From positions 1,250,501 through 1,314,500 of the forward strand of contig CM065382.1 in assembly GCA_033060915.1 (NCBI GenBank): a DNA stretch of 64,000 bases, written 5' to 3'. Source of the DNA: Euryodendron excelsum. Taxonomy: Eukaryota; Streptophyta; Magnoliopsida; Ericales; Pentaphylacaceae. Within the stretch, counting starts at the first letter, position 1. Each line of letters begins with the position of its first letter. The notes below the pieces were generated by a model. It searched no databases and was not told where the DNA came from. It saw only the letters and a list, made by a program, of their open reading frames with translations. This document shows positions 23,962-37,205 of this stretch, in pieces. The position numbers were made by a program, and so were the translations under genes.

Positions 23962-24815
23962 AATTTTAGGCTAATACAAGTCATCTCTTAAGTTTTAAAA
24001 ATTATATGTTTTTTGAGGTTTGATGTTAGTTATATTTTTTTTAAAATGTTAAATATTTTAACAGAATATGTATAATATCAGTAAAAAAAAATATTATTAC
24101 TTAAATTATCTTTAATATGCATGAAATGACATAAATAAATTTTTTTTAACTTATAAAATTAATTAGTACGTTGATTTTGAGTCTTCTTCTAATAAAAAAA
24201 TATGCATCACTAGTACAAGATTCCAAAAGCAAATCAAATATCACATATGTATAAAATAGCATTTTAATCAATAAATAAATTATAAATCTCATATTTTTTA
24301 AAAATTGTGCATACTTTAATTAAAGGCCCTATATAGATTCTATAAAGTTTTATATAAAAAAAAAAGTTCTAGTTAATATGAGAAAAAATACTGTACAAAA
24401 AGTAATATCGAAAACAACAACGTCAGTTAACTTATATTAAAAAGACAACAGTTTAATTTAAAAAAATTAATTGTACTAAAATTTTTAGATCCTATATATT
24501 ATAAAAAAAAATCAACACATATGTAGGGAAATTTAGAAGCAAAAAAATAAAGATTTAAAAAATCAACACACACTAATTAATTTAAAAAATAAAAAAAACC
24601 TTATTTATGTCATTTCATGCACATTAGGGGCAATTTAGGTAATGAACTTATTTTTTTTGCTACCATCATATATATTTTGTTAAAAGAGTTAACATATGAG
24701 AAAAAATGCAACTCACCTCAAATCTCAAATGAGGAAATGTAATTTTTAAAATCTCAAAAGGTGGATTGTATTAATCTAAAACCTCAAGGGAGGTGGATGT
24801 AATTTGCCTTAGAAA
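23960..24815. mobile_element. Non-autonomous DNA element with long inverted arms
   Basis: The left arm (about 23960-24165) and right arm (about 24595-24815) are inverted repeats of about 200 bp. Matching blocks include GCATGAAATGACATAAATAA (left) against TTATTTATGTCATTTCATGC (right), TTTTAACA(G/A)AATAT(G/A)TAT, and GAGGTTTGA or GAGATTTGAGGTGAGTT. The outer ends read GGCTAATACAAGTCATCTC on the left and GGCAAATTACATCCACCTC in reverse complement on the right. The centre is AT-rich and has no coding frame, so this is a MITE or foldback element whose superfamily I cannot assign. Confidence 0.6.
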
Positions 24816-26526
24816 TATCAATGGTCCTCCACATTAATGCAAGCTAAGAGCTAAGTTGGGATCAGCTTATTTTATTATTGTTTTTTTTTATTTCTTTTTT
24901 TTTTTGTTGTACTTTTTGTGTTTTTTCAGTTCATGCTTTTTTCTTTTTTCTCATCAAAAATAAAAAATGTAAAAAAATAAGCAATTAAAATAAAACACCT
25001 TATAAGCAAAATGACTCTTACGATATTTTTACTTTTTTGCTTTTTCTTATTTTTCTTAGATACAAAGCCAAGCTATTGGTGAGTTAGTTGATATATAATA
25101 GGTAGACCATACAACACTCTAACATTTAAAAAAAGAAAAGAAAAAGAGTAATAAAGTAGTTTGTCGTAACCATTGCTTTAGTCACAACACGATGTTTATT
25201 GGTAAGATGGGCTAAAATGATGTTTTAAGTATTGTAATTGCTTAATAAAATGCATCATTGTGAAATTCAAATTAACATGAATTAGAAACAATATTGGGAA
25301 AAACAAGTTAACCGGTTATTTAGAGTGTACTAACAATCAAAGAGTCCAATAAGATGACTGGTGATTTATTTCAAATTAAAGGCACAACAAATAAAGAGAT
25401 GTTACAAAATTTTGGGTTGAGGTAGACATAGCAGCACTACAAGACCTTATAAAATGAATGGAATAAATTACGAGGCATAAATATCAACTTGTGATTAGGG
25501 ATATCAGTGGACTACGAAAAGGTGGATATCCAACAAAATTCGCTTCGCATAGAGAGAGTATGGAGGATTCAAAATGAGAATGGAGGCGGGGATGAAGTTG
25601 TTAAATTAAACCCGTGCGGGTATGAATGTAAGTTATTCCCCGCCCCACATACCCCTTAGGTATTAGTGTAATTAGTAATTACTTAGGACTCAATTATAAA
25701 TATTAAGACTAAAAAAGTTGTTTAACTATAAATTTTAAAACAAAAAATAGGAGCTCACTTTTGAAAAACAAAATTTAAATTTTTTTAACCATATTTTTTG
25801 TTCTTTTATTTATTTTTGAGTTTTTTTTTAGTATTATTAGGCTTAACAGGTGCGGAGCGAGAGCAAGTGAGGAAGCAAAGGTTGATAGAGATTTTTACCC
25901 ACAGGGTGAGGATGGACATCGAACAAAATATCTGTATGAATATAGAGACGGAGATTGAGGTAAATATTTTAAATAGATATAGAAATAGAGGTGCTAATCC
26001 TCTTCCCGCTCCGATCTACTGTCATTCTTACTGGTGATTCTAACTCAAGTAGAGGTGACACATTGCAACAGTGAACGACCATATACAAGAAGTGATAAAC
26101 TATCATCTTGCCCATATATTGACAAAACTATAAAAACTATCATTGTCTTTACTTAAATGTATTTCATGGTAATTGTAAAAAAGAAAAGCAAAAGGGAACA
26201 CATGGTTTTCTTTTTTAATTAAAAGGTTAAAATAGATACTTTCTTCTATTCTTGTTCTTTAGTAAAGCAAAATCATAACCCTACTGGAGTAGAAGAGTGG
26301 TTGGGACCCAGCCTCATAAAGTAAAAAGTATTTGAATCACCTTCTCCCTTGTGTAAAACGAACAGGAACAGTGATAGCAACTTCTAGTCCCAAACCCGGT
26401 GCCTGTTATTAAAAGCGTGCCAGAGTGTTGCATTGTTAGCACCGGGCCAATAGTCAATATAGTCTTTTAGCTTTTCGTCCGTTTGTGGGAGCAGTTTCAC
26501 AGAAAGTCACCTGCAGCAATTCCGGG

Positions 26527-26536
26527 GTCACGTGAC
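26527..26536. promoter_or_regulatory. G-box palindrome upstream of the fumarase pseudogene
   Basis: GTCACGTGAC, a perfect palindrome with a CACGTG core, lies about 270 bp upstream of the fumarase start codon. G-boxes bind bZIP and bHLH factors. This may be a remnant of the original promoter. Confidence 0.4.
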
Positions 26537-27719
26537 AACGACTTGCCCCCAAATTTAAACTACTCCCAAATCTTTAGATATTTGACCTAAACCACTCCGT
26601 TCGAGTTCGTCGACGACAGTGACAGATCCTCCGCCAATTTCACTCACTTCACACGGTGCTCCCTCCACGCTCCTCTCTCGCTGTAATCAACGCGTAATTT
26701 CGATCTTTCTTCCTCTCTCTCGATATGTATTCAATTTCATGTATCTTGTATGATGCGTTGGCTGTGGCACGATTAGATTAGAAAGAACAAAGGAACGGCG
26801 ATGTTTGTGGCATCTCGTCGACTCGCTGTCGGATCGACGGCATCGTTCATGGTTGAGCCGGTGCGTTTCACTTCTTGCTGGAGATCGTTTTCGACGTCTT
26901 TCAGGGAGGAAAGAGGCATTCGGACCGATTCTTGTTCCCTCCGATAAGTTCGTACTTTATTTCTGATTTAATTTCTACTGCTGCTCATTCCTTAACGTTC
27001 AAATCTAGTTGTTACTGTTTCACTTTGGCATGGAAGTCTCTATACTCTTTAATCATTCTTTATTCTACTTCCTTTGTCAAAAAGAAGAAATAGAGGTGCG
27101 GTATTCAAATTCGGGCAATCTTGTTCTGGTTGGCTGTGCTTTTGTAGGTGAATTATTATTATTTTTATTTCTCTTTCATTCGTTCATCTTCAATTGAAGG
27201 CCAGTTGGTGAAGTAGTTTATGTGCGCCTGTGACATCTTTAAGACCCCTTTCTTCTATAATCCATTAGAGAAGTGTGATTAAGGTTCTATTACATTGTAT
27301 TGTCTTGGCTGGCTACAATTAGTTGCAACATGCTCTCTTAGTTGATGCCTACACATTGTGCACCAATGAATATCTAGAGGACAGTTTAAATCATGTGGTT
27401 TGTTGCATGAGCAATTTAGTTTCCAAACTCTTTAAGCTTCTTTGAGGAGTTCAAAATCTCATAGCAGATTGTTACAGAGAAGAGTGATTTCCTTCTGAGA
27501 TTCTATTGTTTGTTTTGCTGTCTTTCCAGTGACCTTACTAATCAGCAGCACTACTGTTCTAGATGCTAATCAAATAACTTGTCTCCTGCAATAGGTACTT
27601 GGCATCTCCTTATATTTAAGTAAATTGACGGTTCATCACCCTAAATCAGAAAAAAACATTATATTAACTTTACAATAAGCAATTTGATCAAATGACGCAT
27701 TACCGTTCCTCCCCCGGCC

Positions 27720-27775
27720 CCGCCCCCCCCAAAAAAAAAAAAAAAATCCCACCACCACCACCACCACCCCACACA
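27720..27775. repeat. C8-A16 junction and CCA microsatellite
   Basis: A C-rich stretch runs into about 16 A and then (CCA)n and (CA)n, inside fumarase pseudogene intron 1. On the minus strand this reads T-run then G-run, the same arrangement as at 12276-12316. Confidence 0.7.
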
Positions 27776-30126
27776 CACAGACACATCCTCGCGGCAGAAA
27801 ACCATATTTGGTGCAATGATGATTTCCTATCATAGGTGGTTTTAATTTATTTTGTTATTTGTTTATTTTTATTTTTATTTTTGGTTGGTTGAAAGCCCAT
27901 GCTGCTAGAAAAGGGGCACACAAGTTGTGCCAGCTTGTCGTATGATTTTATATTGCCTTTAGAAGGGGTTCATGTGGAGGATTTCTCCAGCTACATGGCT
28001 CAACTAAACTTTCAAATGAAATGAATTGTTCACATTAACATGGCTAATATGATGTAATCATAGTTTCTACAACCCCAGTTGAGCATATTATGTGAAATTA
28101 CTAAAGTTACCTCCTTTCCAAAACTTGGTTCTTACATGCAAGGCGATGTTATATGTATGGACAAACTTACCTTTGTGGCCCATGTAGAGCATTTACTAAA
28201 GTGGATATGTTCCAGTATCACACTTGGACTTGGTGCAAAGGCTGTTTTACTAAGTATTTGATAATGTTTCTGTCATTGCCATATGGCTGACTTGATAATT
28301 CAGGAATATTATATTTGTGGGAATGACTTGAGTGAGCAACAATTCCTTCGTTAGATATTAACTCCAGCAATCCTTTAAATTTTTGCTGGACTTATTATTT
28401 TATTCTGGTGTAACTGTAATCTTCCAGGTTGTGGGGGGCTCAAACTCAAAGATCATTGCAGAATTTTGAGATTGGAGGTGACCGTGAACGAATGCCAATT
28501 ATTCACTCTTTTGGCATCCTTAAAAAATGTGCTGCCAAGGTTCATTACGAGTTTACATTGTTTTTTGCTTTTGGATTCTGGTGCATTAAGATCAGCTATG
28601 GGTTCTTTACATATTTCCGATCTTATTAGTTCCTGTTGAAAAGCATATTAAGCTGACTACAAATTATACAGAATATTTGATCCTAATGTTATTGTATGCG
28701 TGGCATTGTTCTTAGGCATTCAAGAAGAATAACTCACTTCTTTAACAAAATTCATTTCTTTTACACTTCATTCCTTGAACACTGCATAGAGTGTTCCTAC
28801 ATTTTAATGGCACTAATTTGACTTAGATGTACTTGTACTCTACTGCAGGTCAACATGGAGTATGGTCTTGACCCGTCCATAGGGAAAGCAATTATGCAAG
28901 CAGCCCAAGAGGTGGCTGAAGGAAAGCTCAATGACCATTTTCCACTGGTGGTGTGGCAGACTGGCAGCGGGACTCAAAGCAACATGAATGCCAATGAGGT
29001 AAGTAAAGGTCTATGAATTTTCAGGTCTACTGATTTTATGTTTTTCTGGTTTTGTATGCCACTGGCACCTATTTGCATTGGTGGAATATCTTTTAAAAAA
29101 ATTGTGCTGACCTAGGGCCATTAGGTTTCAAATTTTGTCTCACACAATAATTTGTGTACTGTGGTGTGGTCATATTGACAAGAATATGGGATGTGAAGTG
29201 ATTTGGGGTGGTTGACCATAGAATCCTTGTTCCTTCGGAGCAGCTGAACTGGGACTGCAAAATCTTAGCATTTTAACTTCATTTTCTTCACAAATTTTTT
29301 TCATGAATGATAGTGAATACACCAGACTATTGAGAAGTAGTTTTTTCATATCCATGACTTGATAGCCATACCATATCACTTCGCTTACTCTAGTAGGGTG
29401 CTCATCTGGTTTTTGACATTTAAATTGCATTCTATCTGAATTATGATGTAAAAGAGCTTTTAGGGTGGATATCTGTTTGATCATCTGATTAGTTGGTGCA
29501 ATGCCACATCCTGGTTTCTTTGACATTATTGTAACTAGGTTCCAAGAATATTCAGTAGTTTGGACAATGAGAATCATATGCTTTGCTTGAATTTTGGCTG
29601 GAAAGCATATGGGATCCTTTTGCCATAGGGTCCTTATCCCACTGTTATGTGCAGCCTAAGTAGGAAATCTTGTTGTTCTCATCCTCCTTGAGATGCCATT
29701 ATTTCCATGATTTTGTGACTTGTTAGCTTTGCAACATCCTCATAAGTTGATAAGGATCTTATGATGGTGCTTGATGATCTACTTTATAATAACAATACAC
29801 AGTGATCCTGGTGGATAGTGGTATGGAAGGATGGAACACAATGTTCAGCATGTGGGAATGAGTTTGGGACCATATTGCTTGCTATTAGAGTTTTCATTTT
29901 TCTGCAGTAATGTTTTGGTGCAGCAGAAAATGAAAAATGATGTCTCTGAGGTAGTGGGGTACTTACCTGTAACTTCAGGCTTGAGAGAGAGTGACACTGC
30001 TGTCTGTCAAAAAACAGTTTTGGTAATTTTAAGGACTGACTTCTAGTTGTTGATTGTTTATCTAGTTACTGATTGAGGATGGCAAAAAAGAACTGGTATA
30101 CATAGACTGGCAGGTGATGTTTTTCC

Positions 30127-30180
30127 ACATACAGAGAAGGTAACCAAGCAGCTGATCATCTTGCAAAAATTGGCCAGTTT
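30127..30180 (+). mobile_element. RNase H tail fragment of a retroelement
   Basis: One frame reads TYREGNQAADHLAKIGQF, the ending typical of the plant RNase H-like (RVT_3) domain attached to LINE-type reverse transcriptases. No longer frame surrounds it, and I could not find the reverse transcriptase. It sits within the 3.2-kb intron 3 of the fumarase pseudogene, which probably grew by such insertions. Confidence 0.5.
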
Positions 30181-31841
30181 ACAAGAAATAATATATTTTG
30201 TGATTTAGGAGTTTCCTATAGTGGAAAAGGCAAGGATACAGACATGGTCATGAATACAACATGATAGGGACGAGCCTACATGGCAATTTAAAAAATTAAG
30301 AAATGGATATGACGATGAATAAACATGTGTTTATCTATACTATGTTCCTTTATTTTGAAGCCTCGTCAATTTTTTGTTTTTCAAAAAACCAATAGTTGTA
30401 AGTCAATTATATTGGATGGTTGCTTTTGTAAGGGGTTTTATAGGGATTTTGTAATCATCCAAGACTTCTATTTTGTTGATAGGGGGAGACAGTTACATAC
30501 TCCACAATTTAGGGAAACTTTCTATAACCATCCAATTTTCTATCTTCTTGAATGTTGCACAAGCATAGTGTGTGCATTCACTCTAATGTGTGTCTATAAA
30601 TTTCCATACCTATATGTTTAGTTTCTCTGCACAAATTCTCAATTCCCAAAAATTTCGTAGTTAGTTTTCTTCCTTACCAACCGGACTTTGGACCTATTAC
30701 TCTTCTTGTTCTTATCCAATGCTCTGTTTCTCTTTTCCACATTTCGGTGTCCTTGTTTGTATATATAGACAGCGATGCATATAATTCATTTTTTCACATT
30801 TTGCATGTAAGACAAAAAGCCCATATCTGCATTTCAAAAAGTCCCAACTATACATTGAAAATTTGAAAATTATTAAGGCTTAGGGTGTCAAAATATAAAA
30901 GCCTAAAAGAGGGATTTATAGGTATAGTTTAATTGTTCAACTATGGAATATTGAAAGGATAAAGATATTAAGGACATTGAAAAAGAGAAGAAGGAAGGAG
31001 AGAGATAAGATGGTTTTAACCTACCTTGGCTTAGTTGGTTGGAGTGGTCTCGGAACTTGAGTTATTTGATCGTCATCTTCTTATTTTTTTTCCATTTTTG
31101 CTTTCTTTATGTTTCGGACTCAATTTGGGGGCCCTTTGTTCGATCAAGTTGATCCTCATTTCTAAATGCATATTTCTCTTCGGGTTTTAATCTTTGACCC
31201 AATTTAATTTTTTGGAACTCAATGCTAAGACCACCTAAATGTGTCTTATGTGTGTTCAAGCAATAGACATGCATGTCTTGTTTAACTTTATAAGATGTGT
31301 TTGGACATGTTTTTGGTATGTGTCAACACATGTCAATGTTTAATGGACATAGGCATGCTACCCTACGAGGCATGTCTGTGCTTCAATGCATGTCGGAGAT
31401 CCGAAGGATTTCATGAGTGTGGTACTTCTTAGTTTTGTGAAGTCTAACTCCATTTCTCTCATCAAGGAAAAAATTTTGAAAAAAAAAATCCTTTAGACGA
31501 TTCAAACAAACCTTGTATGGGCACTCTAGTGGAGGTGCTTTAAAGCTGGTGGGCCAAGGGTGGATAAGTTTTGGCTATTTTGTGAAGTTGGCTCTTGGGG
31601 ATGGTGTAGCCCGTCCCAGGCCAATTTGTGGATTTTACAGATGGCGTGGAGGTCTAAGGAGTGTACAACCTCTTGGGCCCTTTTGTCTGGTCATTTTTGT
31701 ACATGGGTAAAAATAGGCACTCTATATGTCAATGAACTGGCTGTACAAGGTTGCTTTCTTTGAGGTGTTTTATCGTTTGGCTATGGGGCTCTGTAATGCC
31801 AATGTTAATTCTTGTCTATTTTGGACTAGTGTGTGTGCTCG

Positions 31842-31896
<55 letters not shown>
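31842..31896. repeat. (GA)n microsatellite, about 26 units
   Basis: An uninterrupted GA run inside a fumarase pseudogene intron. The open frames over it on both strands are artefacts of the repeat. Confidence 0.95.
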
Positions 31897-31899
<3 letters not shown>

Positions 31900-32589
31900 G
31901 TTCTGGTCGAACTGGAGTTGGTGCTTTGACTGACTGCCTCTTGTGCCTGAGCCATGATATGGGTGCTTAATCAGGAATTGTGCTGGTTGAACTGACCCTA
32001 TAGATTTTCCAGGTCCTCGAGACTGCCGTCAAAATTGAAGTCATGCTTTGTAACATGCGTAGTTTTTGTCTCTATGTTTCTTTTCATTGATTCTATTTAA
32101 TATTGTTTGTTAATACACCACAACTATGTTTTACATACATTTCCTTTTTGTGACTTTGCATGCTGTCAGCTATAAGTTATTCACGGGGTATCCAAATCTT
32201 AATATTTTGGCATCTTTTTCTATTCAGGTTATTGCAAATAGACATCTGAAATTCTTGGGCAGAAGCGAGGTGAAAAATTTGTGCATCCAAATGACCATGT
32301 GAACAGATCACAATCTTCTAATGATACGTTCCCAACAGTAAGCCAAATCAAGAAAACTTATTATTTACTACAATTGTTCAAGTGTTTTTAAACTGCTTAA
32401 TTGATCGTCTGCGTGGAAATGACTGATCTCTTGCTGGCTTGTAATAGATTGTGTTTTTTTACTGGTGATGCACATCGCTGCTGCATGGGAAATAAATTCG
32501 AGATTAATACCGAACTTGAAAAATTTACAAGCTTCACTCCATTCCAAGGTTTAATTAGGTTTTTGTTATCCTTAAAAAACTCTTTTTTA

Positions 32590-32760
32590 ATACGGAATAT
32601 TTACCACTACGGGCACATGCAATACATCTGCTGATTTTGTGATTGTAATCTGTGTTGGTTGTTAAGCTTTTGATGCATCACTAACATTGCAAATTTACCA
32701 CTTATGGGCACATGCAATACATCTGCTGATTTTATTTATCCTTATATGATTGTAATCAGT
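32590..32760 (+). repeat. Short direct duplication in fumarase pseudogene intron
   Basis: The phrase GGGCACATGCAATACATCTG with flanking TTTACCACT and GATTGTAATC occurs twice, about 100 bp apart (near 32611 and 32707). Confidence 0.7.
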
Positions 32761-35700
32761 GTTTATATGTATTCATTGTGTGCACGTGCTCCTTTGACAC
32801 ATTATTTTTTTACGTCCTACAATACCGGGTGGCCACAGGGAGGGTGTGGTGTAAGGATGGCATGCAGCAAAGCTACAGTGTGTTTTTTGGTGGTGGTGGT
32901 GGTTGTTGTTCTTTGTGGAGCATTTGATGAAACGAGGTTGTTCAGGCCTCAAGCTTGGATGGGACTGATTTTACCATGATTAAGAAGACATGGTTAATTA
33001 TAAATTTTACTGGTCAGTGGTTTAAGTTTAGCATGTCATGTTCACTGGAATGATTTATGAACCATCTATTATTTACATTAACTACTTCTGCATAAACTTG
33101 AGATATCTGCTAAATTCTTACATTTGGTAACTTAATTACTTCTCTCGTCATTGGTTGTTTACTTTAAATCATAAACTCTGCTTTGGTTTTATGTTTTATG
33201 TGACTAGAATGTTATAGTAACAAATAAACACAATAAAAAATGACGTGTCTGTGTGTTGAGATGAAAATAGATAGCAATGGCTTTCCTTCAGAAGGATTTC
33301 TCAAGGCCTTTTAGCAACCAACATGTGTATTTTGTCTACAAAGGCAATTAAACTTACTTGAACTTTCTTTCTGTATTCCGGACATAGGTGAAGAATTTTT
33401 GTTAGGAAAGTAATATTGAAGAAATAAATGAACAAGTACCTTTTTTTTTTTTCCAGCTCTGACATGAAAGATAGAATTCACACCTCATGTTCTAAACTAA
33501 ATGTAGTAAAGTATGCGATGCTCCATGAAGAAATTTATTGTGCATGAGGATGATGGAAAAGAAACTAGTTAGACACACAGTTCAGCCTTCAGAGAATAGC
33601 AATAATAAAATAGCAAGAAAATAGTGACAAAGGTTATGCTTCACAACCTTCAATCCCCAAAATTCCAATCCTTAGTAAGCTGGTGCAGCACAAGGGTAGT
33701 CAACTAGTACCCTTAAAAAATTATGTTGACTTGACGTTCACTGAGAACAGGCCTATTTTGCCAGAAATCCACCTCTCCGCAGGTTTCATTCACCTTTACA
33801 TGCTAATTGTGAAGGTGAGCCTGAATCTCCTCTGCTTAAATCAGTAAGCTTGTTGTCACTTTGGATTTGATAATCATCTGAAAGTTTCTATCTGGTCATT
33901 TTATATCAATTTTGTACAACTTTAGGAAGAAATTTGTCTCTTAATTTGCTTTTACTGGCCCTCTTAAATGCTGTACTTAGGAAAATTTAAGCACAGTATC
34001 AATTTACTCATTGGAAAGATTGGAATTTGTATGAAATTGGGTTTAAGATTATAGTGCAAAAAGAGAAATTACTAAGGTGGCTTACAGGTTGCTTTTCCTT
34101 ATGCTATCAATCATACAGGAACGTAATGGTTGGATCTTTATTTTCCTTGTGGATCATGATTATTTGTTCTTGTAAAAGCATTTTGGTGGTGTGTTCCTGT
34201 CCTTTAAGTTAATGTATACTCACTTTTATTTGTCATGCTTCTATTATTGTTACTACTAGTCCTACAACAACCATGACTGCACCTGCTACTACTAATCATG
34301 CTTATTTGGTAATACTAGTCAGTTGAATTCAAAGATATTATTAAAATTGGGACGTACTCCCACTCAAGATGCAACGCCTTTGACTCTTGGCCAAGAATTT
34401 AGTGGCTATACCACACAAGTAAGCTTACTTTGCTATCAAACTTGTGGAGTGTTCATTATTACTATGAAATGAATTTGTTTCAGTAGAAGGAATAGAATAA
34501 ACCTTAATTATGTTGGAAGGGACTCCTTAAAGCATGCTCTCTGGTCGCAGGTGAAGTATGGAATTGACTGAGTCATGTGCACCCTCCTCGCATGTATCAG
34601 GTTGGCAATTAATTTTTGTTAGCTTTTATTTGTTCTATTCCTTTTTTTCTGTTCCTTTTAGAGACCTTACAGATTGGAGGTGTCATTTGAGCAGCTTGCG
34701 CAAGGTGGCACTGCTGTAGGGACTGGATTGAACACTAAAAAGGGGTCTGTGTCGAAATATTTGGTGGTTGTGATCCATCCGATACTTCATATGAGAATCA
34801 CTGCTCTGTTTTCATTCTTTTGGTTTCATTTTTCTTATATATTGAGCTTTCTAAAACCTGTGTTTTTTCAATGTACTTGTTCCATGTGTCTTTTTTTTAT
34901 TTTATTTTCTATCAATTGGTTTATTTGAAAATACTAGACATATTCATTAGTCTGAGTTATTGTATTTATGTTACGATAGCATTCTTGGAGTTGAAGGTAG
35001 ACAGGACAGTGTTGTGTGAGTTGAATTGAACATATGGCTAATCATTACTTATAAAAAAAAAAGAAAAGAAATTGCCCGCAATAATCAGTGAAATGTTAGA
35101 AAAGGAAACTTGTCTTAGGAGATTTGCAAGTTTATGGATCACTTGTTTGACGGAGAAAACGCTTTGTCACCTGGTCACTGAGCATCCAAACGTTAACAAT
35201 AATTAGCAAGAAATGTCACTTCACAGTTTTTTCTTAATAATATCTATTGATAATTTATCCATTTTGATACTTATAAAAAATAATAATAAATTATCCACTT
35301 GGATTAGATTTCTGTCTGTTTAGTTCGACTTCTACATTTCTCAATATCTGTGCCTTATTCAGGTTTGATGTAAAGATTGCTGTGGCAGTAGCTGAGGAGA
35401 CAAACTTACCATTTGTCACAGCAGAAAACAAATTTGAAGCACTGGTTATTCTCTGATTCCACTGAATTTTGCTCCTGTTTTTATGCATAATGTATATCAT
35501 TCCAGTGAAACTTTTTTGCATGTTCATATATGTTTTGTAATGCCAGTCTGCACATGATGCTTTTGTTGAAAGCAGTGGAGCCTTAAATACAATTGTTGTT
35601 TCCCTAATGAAGGTTGGAAATGACATACGCTTGTTAGGAAGGTATAAGTCCTAGTTAGATAGCCTTCACTGTGTTTTTTATATTGCTTTATTTTTGGGGT

Positions 35701-36244
35701 TTTCATGCTCTTTTCCTTATCCAGTGGTCCACGTTGCGGTCTTAGTGAACTCATTCTTCCTGAAAATGAACGTGGCAGCAGTATTATGCCTATAAATTTC
35801 TTTATCCCCTTCTCTCATTACCAATCTTAGCAATTCCTCCCCCAAAGAAAAAAAATTCTTATTTTGTGTGAGCTCACTCTATTTCAGGGGAAAGTTAACA
35901 CTACTCAGTGTGAAGCCCTTATCATAGTTTGTGCTCAGGTAAGGTTTAGTTTCTTATTCTGGTTTACTTGGATGAGTGAATTCATCTTTGAGATGTTTTG
36001 GGAAATGTAATAATGCTTCTCCAGAAAAATACGGCCATTTAATTTTTATTTTTTTTCCTCTTGGCTGCAATGGCAAGGTTTCGATTGGTATCACTACCTC
36101 AATTTTGTGCTTTTACAATCAACCAACTTTTCTTATGCCTCGTAGGTTATGGGAAATCATGTTGCCATTACAGTGGGGGATCAAATGGCCATTTTGAGCT
36201 GAATGTATTCAAGCCAATGATTGCAAATGCTCTTCTGCATGTAA

Positions 36245-37205
36245 GTCCTGTTACATTTTATGGTAATGATTCTTATTGGAGAAGGCATAGCAGAGAACTT
36301 AGGTTCTTTTTTAGGGGGCACAAATGAAGCTGGTGCATCTGCTATCAGCCACAACTGGCACTTGACCTATTCTTTCACTTTTTCCCCCTCAACTTTTTCG
36401 CCTGTTCGTTTGAATGTTTGGGTAAAAGAAATCTTGTCTGGTGAGTATATTTTAGAACCCTCTATAATATCCAACCTGAAAATTTTGAAAGTTTTGCTTC
36501 AGGGTGAATACAGGGACATGCAGTTGGGAGGGAGCAATTATTTCAATGGTTTCTTCAAATTTTGTGGCAATGGTTTCGGTTGGGTTAAAGGATTCTTTAA
36601 ATATTTTGATTTCAAAATCATGTGAAAAGTTAGGGATTCACTCTCACCTAGTTGTTACGGGTTTAAATTTTGAAAACCTCGACCTGTGCGGCCTTAGACA
36701 CCTTTGGCTACGAAAGATGCTAAGTAAGCCTTAAGAACACCGAAAGAATAAGGCTAAGAACAAGAGAGCAACAAGAGAACAAAGAGTGCTTTGAGTGAAC
36801 TTGGAGAATGATTGCTTGAAACTTTGATAGTTTACAAATGAATGGCTCTACCTATTTGTAATTGCTCACCTCCTCAATGGACGGTTGAGATCAACTGGAT
36901 CCTACGGTGAAGATTAGTTATCTAGAGAGTTTTATACAAATATCTTAGATATTTATGTATAAAGCTTATCAAGGAAGCCTCCCTCCCATTCTAAAATCTC
37001 CCACACCCTTCTAGTATCTACACTTGTGTAGAAAGATCTAGAATGCTCACCAAAATTTTTTTATGCGATGGAATGCCCAAGAATTGCATAGAATGTTCTA
37101 GACTTAGTGGGCTCCTTAGCATCCTCATGGGTTTATTTTTGGGCCATCTTGGTGGGCTTGTGACAATATGTGGCTTTGCTCTCTCTCTTGTTGGGGACAT
37201 TTAGT
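36245..37205. other. Segment replacing a fumarase exon, possible solo LTR
   Basis: Where the next fumarase exon should lie there is about 960 bp of unrelated sequence. From about 36690 its style is that of an LTR: purine-rich GAACAAGAGAGCAACAAGAG, then a pyrimidine-rich segment with CTTCTAGTATCTACACTTG. I could not identify TG...CA ends with a 5-bp target duplication, so the LTR idea is unproven. Confidence 0.3.

Larger units (their letters stand above)
22259..26800. other. AT-rich intergenic region with transposon remnants
   Basis: This lies between the divergent polygalacturonase-like gene and the fumarase pseudogene. The first 450 bp probably include the polygalacturonase-like leader and promoter (CTCTC/GAGAG-rich near 22620-22650). 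The rest is very AT-rich and carries two MITE-like elements, listed separately. The ORF at 23641-23961 is listed separately with low confidence. I see no RNA gene. Confidence 0.5.

Noticed and set aside
31751..31955. Open frames on both strands with RERERE or SLSLSL stretches
   Set aside because: They are translations of the (GA)n microsatellite.
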